Shown in pieces: positions 58,569 to 64,000 of a stretch of 64,000 bases of DNA. This stretch comes from Notospermus geniculatus (lineage: Eukaryota > Nemertea > Pilidiophora > Heteronemertea > Lineidae): assembly GCA_002633025.1 (NCBI GenBank), contig NMRB01000021.1, forward strand, positions 569,670 through 633,669, given 5' to 3'. Under the pieces are notes generated by a model. The model was not told the origin of the DNA. It searched no databases and was given only the letters and a program-made list of their open reading frames with translations. Within the stretch, counting starts at the first letter, position 1; the number at the start of each line of letters is the position of its first letter. Made by a program: the position numbers and the translations under genes.

Positions 58569-58826
58569 AACAGTGTGCCTGATCAAGGATTCGATACTTC
58601 CCAGGGTTCGATTACGACGCGAGAACCCACTGAACTTGAAGTAGAGACGAATAAGATGCCAGCAGGGAATTCCTTAGCCTCTGGCATTCAAAATAAACCG
58701 GATGCAACTCCACAATCCCCATGGGCTAGTGAGAAGGCCCCACTCAAGAAAAAATATGTCGTTGTATATTCCTCGCCACCAGGTTATTCTATACCGGAGG
58801 ACATGCAGTTAATAAGTACTGTATAG
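58569..58826 (+). CDS. candidate terminal exon, unrecognised, 85 codons
   Basis: A T-rich tract with one ambiguous base (58550) leads to ACAATCGAG, a possible acceptor. The plus frame then reads NSVPDQGFDTSQGSITTREP, then TELEVETNKMPAG and KKKYVVVYSSPPGYSIPEDM to a TAG at 58824. It is hydrophilic, rich in S, T, P and E like a disordered tail, with a small basic-hydrophobic patch (KKKYVVVY). No family recognised. A second frame downstream (GEETDNVQPHLPFMVDQEDR at about 59010-59125) has a similar texture. Confidence 0.32.
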   Translation, partial: NSVPDQGFDTSQGSITTREPTELEVETNKMPAGNSLASGIQNKPDATPQSPWASEKAPLKKKYVVVYSSPPGYSIPEDMQLISTV

Positions 58827-60414
58827 CCCTACCGATGACTTGATATGATAACAAGGAGGCGAGGTTTATTCTGCTTTTGCACCGGTGGTGCCATAATGCT
58901 CGCAAGCTGCGTGCGGAGGTGTACGGGGATAGCTGGCAGTGTCGTCCCGTGTGTCTGACTTGGATCTACCATTGTGTCAATCTTACCATGATTACGTTCG
59001 CTGGCAGGGGTGAAGAAACCGATAATGTTCAACCACACCTTCCATTTATGGTTGACCAGGAGGATCGAGAGATGCTCATTTACGTGTTGGATGTCCCAAT
59101 ATGGGATCGTTTTTGCCCGAAGTGATGTCTATCAGAATATCGGGGAATGTTCCATATTCAACTACTGAGTTCGTGTGACATTACATTTCATTTATTTGAG
59201 CACCGCTCAGGCGAACGATGACGCCATAACGAACGTATTTCAACAATGCCTGATTTCGAACGAATTCCAATGAAGTCGTTTTCTCAGTATACATATTCGC
59301 AATATCTGATGACGATGCTAGCAAAGAACCTGGCCGATGCTTCTAAAATTGTGATCGAGGGTTGAATGGATGTGCGTGGAATCGGATGTGGCTAATCTGC
59401 AGAATAATAGCAATGCAAAGTAAGGTGATATACAACATCACGTGCTATACATGTACGTGGTGACATGTACAGCATTGTCGTTCCTTGGAGTTGCATGCTT
59501 GTTTCGCTGAACTGTGACGACTTACCGGTATACGGATTTAGAAGTGATAGCTCAAAGAAGCAATGGTTCTCTTCTGACTGAACGGGCATGCACTGCTGAC
59601 GTTCACGTGATGTAGACCAACTTTTCGGGGCAAAACACAATTTAGTGAATAATGTAAATACGTTATGTACAAAATGATTTCATATTTGAATTTTCTATCA
59701 TATCATATACCGCTACCGTGCAGTATATTAGGATCGAAATTGAGTGAAGGAATGCGTGTGTTCAAAGCAACGAAACTATAGAACATTCTCATCCACGACA
59801 GAGAGAAAAATCACTTTGCTTTTTCACCGGCCCCGCCGCTCAAGATCTCTATATGTATATTAGATATACATCATACATCTTAGTCTTCAGTGCACCTGAC
59901 TTGCTTCCATCTTGTCGGCTTAGTTAATAAAATGGAACACTGACGTACCGCGATTCCGAGCTTTATAGGATTTTGCATGAATTAAGACGTGATAACGAGG
60001 TGTCGTAGTTTCGGATAGGTGTCGTAATGGCGGGCTGCTGAGAGGTAATGAGGAGGTTTTCGGAGTGAAAACCGGTCGAGAATGGCTGACTGGGTAGCTT
60101 GGAATGGTCGTTAATACCGTACCATCTGGGGTGTGCGTGTAGTCGGGAGTGATTCGAGTGGTGATGGCATGATAGCATGAGTGTCTGGTACGGTAGGCGA
60201 AAGGGTGCGTCGAATGTGGAAGTTATGATATAATGGGGAGGGCTCACCGGAATTTAGTATTTGGTGGTGGTCTTTGGTAATTTATACCATGTACCAGTCT
60301 GTGGGGTTTGTTTGCAACAGCAGTTTAGAAAGCAATGTAGGAAGGAAAATCATTTGCTTGTTTCCTGTCATACACGCAATACCACTGAGTGACAAGTATG
60401 TTGGATATAGGCTA
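58827..60414. other. stretch with no recognised feature
   Basis: Frames of 82-94 codons without support. An inverted ACATGTAC pair lies near 59450 and a TATATGTATA/TATACATCATA pair near 59850. Confidence 0.35.
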
Positions 60415-60631
60415 TACCGTACTTTCACCTCTGAGGAACCTGTCGCGGAAATGCTGGCCAAACCTCTTCATATTGATTGTGCATGAGGCCTTTGTATTTG
60501 GATAACCAATCGGCATTGGTTGTTCGCGTCGTGGACACTTCATGGACCTGATTGTCGGTATTGGTTCTATTTCTGTTATGGGGTTGATTTAATGAAGTAT
60601 AACTTCCATGCTTAGAGGTGAAAGTACGGTA
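60415..60631. mobile_element. MITE, 217 bp
   Basis: TACCGTACTTTCACCTCT at 60415-60432 and the exact inverse AGAGGTGAAAGTACGGTA at 60614-60631 form 18-bp perfect terminal repeats. The interior is unrelated to the other elements and not foldable by eye. Confidence 0.8.
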
Positions 60632-61386
60632 GTATGTGTGGTGTCGTATGGATGCCAATGAATCATATTTTGCAAGCGAGAGAGAATGACTGTGTTCAGC
60701 TCCGCATGTGGAATGTTATGTAGAGTCTGGTGGCGTGCCGCATCATAGGATAATTCACATTTCAAGGGAGCCGATTCAATCACGGCTCAGTTTGTCATCG
60801 CTACATGATGCCACTAACATTAGCATTCAACCGATGAACACAACTGGTCGACCCCTGCAATGTATATCAATATTGTCCTTGGCCTTGGTGTCATTTTGGA
60901 TTGACCATGAGCAGAACGAATTTTGCCATCGGGGCAAGGTCGATCACACTCACCAACATGGCGTCATTGATTATAATGGTGTATGGTGCACGGTATCCTC
61001 GTGTTGTTGCTGCTCATTTGCTGCTATTGGACACAGTCAGACGCTGGGATTGAATCCGTTGTCTTGAGATGATCCGTATACTTGAGTAAGATTTATCGAG
61101 TTCTCGGGGACGCCCACCGAACGACCTCCTACCACCACTAGCGTAATACTTTTGTGGGAAAACTGCGTTTATAAACCCAGAGGGTTAATGTTTATGGTTT
61201 AAGGTATTGAAATTGACCAACCTTACTACCGGTAGTTAACTGTGGGCCTATTTGCCATAGTTACCAGCCCATTGTGTGCCCACTCATGTGTGTGAAGTGA
61301 GCCCAATGGGCATCCTAGCTACGACAGAGGGCAGCACACCGAAACTCGGTCCTATACAATGGACGGCTTTTGGGCTTTTGTGTGGG
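60632..61386. other. stretch with no recognised feature
   Basis: A 119-codon plus frame (60708-61067) has no motif. A stem of GCCCATTG with CAATGGGC lies at about 61267-61310. Confidence 0.35.
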
Positions 61387-61468
61387 AAATTGATCAGGAC
61401 CGAGTTGCCACTTTCATTTCAATAGATTTAACCACTGGTGACACCTATTGAGGCAGTGAGCTAGGGTC
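61387..61468 (+). repeat. dispersed repeat, second family, copy 2
   Basis: Shares GGAAATTGATCAGGACC, CACTTTCATTTCAATAG and ATTGAGGCAGTG with 28239-28303, with a 17-nt insertion before the last block. Just beyond, GAAGGACGTATC occurs twice (61519 and 61581). Confidence 0.65.
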
Positions 61469-61739
61469 CTCATTATGTAGTCACACAGAGCATTTGGCCA
61501 CCAGCTCTTAGACCAGAAGGACGTATCCCTGAAGAACCTCTGTGTGTATGCTTTGGAAGTCTGCAACAGTACAACCCCTGAAGGACGTATCGCTGAAGAT
61601 GGAGTGAGTAATCTCCTTCTAAAAGACACTATATACACTTTATCACACTTTGTTGGTAAGTGGGTCGAAATCCCGACTTTCTGTGAGGCTTGAAATGAAT
61701 GTTGTTGGTTTGGCCCTTATTTTGAGAGAAAGAATAATG

Positions 61740-61852
61740 GCCAGATAGTCTAGTTCCCGTCTTAGCCGCTACACTCCCGCAGCGCTTGCTCCACAACGGA
61801 ACAGACGCAGCACCGCGGGAGTGGAGCGGCAAAGGCAGGAACCAGTCTGATG
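61740..61852. mobile_element. probable short palindromic element
   Basis: GTTCCCGTCTTAGCCGCTAC, then ACTCCCGC at the left matches inversely GCGGGAGTGGAGCGGCAAAG, then GCAGGAAC at the right. Flanking CCAGATAGTC and CAGTCTGATGG extend the match weakly. It is about 113 bp. Confidence 0.65.
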
Positions 61853-63786
61853 GCTCGATTGCTTGCTTGCCTGTTGTGAGAGTTTGAAAGAATGAGAGTT
61901 TATGAAAATCCTCCTCTTCCTCCTGGCAGACTTCAACTCGCCTGTTTGGAAAGAAATTTTGCTATTCACCCCTCACTACAATAGTATCCAGACTGAATTT
62001 AGTCCTAACTATCAACAGTGGCAGGCTGGACACTTGTGGTGATGGTGCATTCTTTCAGCAAAATTAGAATGGACAATCGTGGAAAGCAATCGTATGGAGG
62101 AAGTCATCCAGAGAATCTCAGGTCATTCACGGTCGTACCCTCCCTCAATGTAGAGGTTGCGAAAGGAGCGAGCGCGAAGCCCTGGGGTTCTCAGGATGGG
62201 AGGAAGTGGGAATATTTGAATACTTCTAGCCTAGTAATCTCAAGGATTAGAGTTTGTTTTCAGATACTTATACGTCGGAGCGCCCAGCGTGAGCATTTAT
62301 GAATGTGTGTATGACGTACACATCTGTATATATAATGTACGATACATCATGGCATAGTGTGTGTTGGAGGTCAAGTGTGGTGTGCGACAGTTTATGATTG
62401 GCGCTATACCGAGTTTTACTGACGTTTCTGATGGATTGACTCATGATGATATCAATTTCCATTTGATAATAGTATTGTTTTGATATCCCATTACATTGGA
62501 TTCCACTTCTTCTTCAGTATTCGGCAATATTGACGTTGTCGTAATAAACGGTATATGGTCGTGACGACCATGTCATCGAACTGCTGTTTGACAGCTGGCT
62601 GTGTGCTTGAGATCGTCATTACTTTTGGTCAGTTGCTTGAGTAAGCCATCCAGTTGATCGAGACGACAGCTTCGTGTGGTTTTCTGGTTACCGCCAATGT
62701 CAAATGCGGAAAACTCATGAGGAAATGGAATCCGCTGTAAATCCTGTGGACATTCTATATAATCAGGGGTTCAATCCCAGTTCGCGTGTCGTAGGAAATC
62801 ATAAGCCTGAATCACTGTACAGTTTTTGACTTCAGAAATCACGTAATGAAAATACCTCTTTTTATGACATTCATTAGAGAGTATCGGTTGGATTTGGCTG
62901 TAGTGTATCAAGAGTGTATCTAAGCTATTTGTACAGGGTGATGCCCAAATGGCATTATATATGCAATTGAGTACTTTACGTCGGTAGAAATTACAAATGG
63001 GAGGACATTTGCAGAGCGGCAGTTGATCTACTGACACTTATATCAATTCCATAACAGAGTGCACATGGCTTAAACACTGGCCACCATAAGTAGTAATGGC
63101 ATTATCTCTTTACGCAGTATCGAACTGTATTAATCGAAACTTTTGATTCTGTTTGACGCATTGCCTCGCATTGATATTCATAATATATACCACGCTTTTT
63201 AATAGAACCCGCCATAAGCTTGCATTGTTCCTGAATTCAAAACAGTTCGTTAGCCACCATGTTTGAATACGTTTATTCAACGCAATAGCTACGGTTCCGT
63301 GTGCTCAGAGTTTCCCTCCATGTATTAACACGTATATAGCGTCTTCAGCTCAATTGATTTCTTTGACAGTTTTAGACCTGCGAATGCTTTGACGTTGTTC
63401 ATGCTTGTGCACCAATTTCACTGCGCAGTCCCGACTGCCAGAATATCTGTGCGAGTGCTAAAACTTCTTAAGGTACAAGTCACCTTCATCATTTTCCAGT
63501 CTCATTCATATCACCTGTAAATTCTTTTTCCACATAATTCATATAAATACGGACCACATAAAAATTCTAAAATATTTGTTGTTTTTATGACTCCTTTACT
63601 TTGAATTAAATACTTTTTATATATTTGAAAATATTTTTGATTTATAATCTGCTCTTGTTATGCCCTTGATAAGAAGAAGCGCTCTTCACCATGACTTTTC
63701 CCCAGATATCTTCCCGTGGTTGACATACGTATCTTACTTGAGGGCCAGCCTCTCACTGTCCTGGTGTGGGACGGTGAATACGACCT
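61853..63786. other. stretch with no recognised feature
   Basis: Frames up to 94 codons and no repeats. GGGGTTCAATCCC near 62766 resembles a tRNA B box but has no cloverleaf. Confidence 0.35.
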
Positions 63787-63932
63787 TAAGGCTGCGTTTC
63801 GCTGACACGCGGAATGCGGTATAGGGACGCGGAAACCCTAGCGGAAAGATATGTCGTATACGAAAATGCATTGCATTTTCCGCTTCCGCGTTCCGCAATC
63901 CGCATTCCGCGTGTCAGCTAAATGCAGCTTTA
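63787..63932. mobile_element. MITE, 146 bp
   Basis: TAAGGCTGCGTTTCGCTGAC, then ACGCGGAATGCGG at the left is inverted at the right as CCGCATTCCGCGTGTCAGCT, then AAATGCAGCTTTA. The centre ATACGAAAATGCATTGC is also partly symmetrical. The terminus TAAGGCTGCG equals that of 11675-12099. Confidence 0.9.
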
Positions 63933-64000
63933 GCCTGCCGCACACTGGAGCTATCTGCTGAGCCAAAAGTCATTCGAGACCGTTTGCTCAGCAGATAGCT
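63933..64000. mobile_element. palindrome cut by the window edge, possible further MITE
   Basis: AGCTATCTGCTGAGC at 63949-63963 and its exact inverse at 63986-64000 enclose a 22-nt loop. The preceding TTTAGCCTGCCGCACACTGG resembles other element termini here. The right end lies outside the window. Confidence 0.6.

Overview
This is animal nuclear DNA of roughly 42% GC. It is non-coding for most of its length and rich in short inverted-repeat transposons. The very frequent ACATGTA and AGGCCTA words, the crowd of unrelated palindromic elements and the apparent allelic differences suggest a highly polymorphic marine invertebrate, perhaps a deuterostome such as an echinoderm, hemichordate or lancelet. 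That placement is an inference from texture only, because no gene was recognised. The longest open frame is 143 codons. A rough calculation for random DNA of this base composition predicts one or two frames that long in 64 kb, so frame length alone supports no gene.

The best-supported content is structural. About twenty inverted-repeat elements of MITE type (non-autonomous DNA transposons) lie at 4322, 8971, 9871, 11675, 12406, 16701, 18041, 18094, 19215, 20173, 22528, 29895, 31504, 39533, 45508, 49685, 52961, 54757, 55914, 60415, 61740, 63787 and the right edge. Several share termini of the type TTA-GGC-TGCG-TTAC. One 132-bp family occurs twice, once nested inside another family. A related element abuts a tRNA-Asp-like sequence at 29834-29902. 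Tandem arrays lie at 6411-6590 (a 12-bp palindrome repeated), 26753-27335 (about 125-bp unit) and 33477-34157 (about 200-240-bp unit). Dispersed repeats occur at 838/13375/24300/41335 and at 28239/61387.

Two near-identical neighbouring duplications (3030-4067 with 4092-5424, and 45750-46439 with 46441-47130) each have one ambiguous base exactly at their junction. They are most simply read as two haplotypes placed end to end by the assembler. In the first pair, one copy carries a 251-bp transposon that the other lacks.

Candidate exons are offered with low to moderate confidence. They are a two-exon unit on the minus strand at 27651-27981 whose reading phase agrees across a 75-nt intron, a 159-nt exon on the minus strand at 45907-46065 (repeated at 46598-46756) with possible companions up to 47.7 kb, and isolated frames at 23.5, 25.9, 37.5, 47.9, 53.6 and 58.6 kb. 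None could be given a function. Two sites on the plus strand at 48116 and 51249 join a 3' splice signal directly to a 5' splice signal, the arrangement of recursive splice sites, which would fit a long plus-strand intron.
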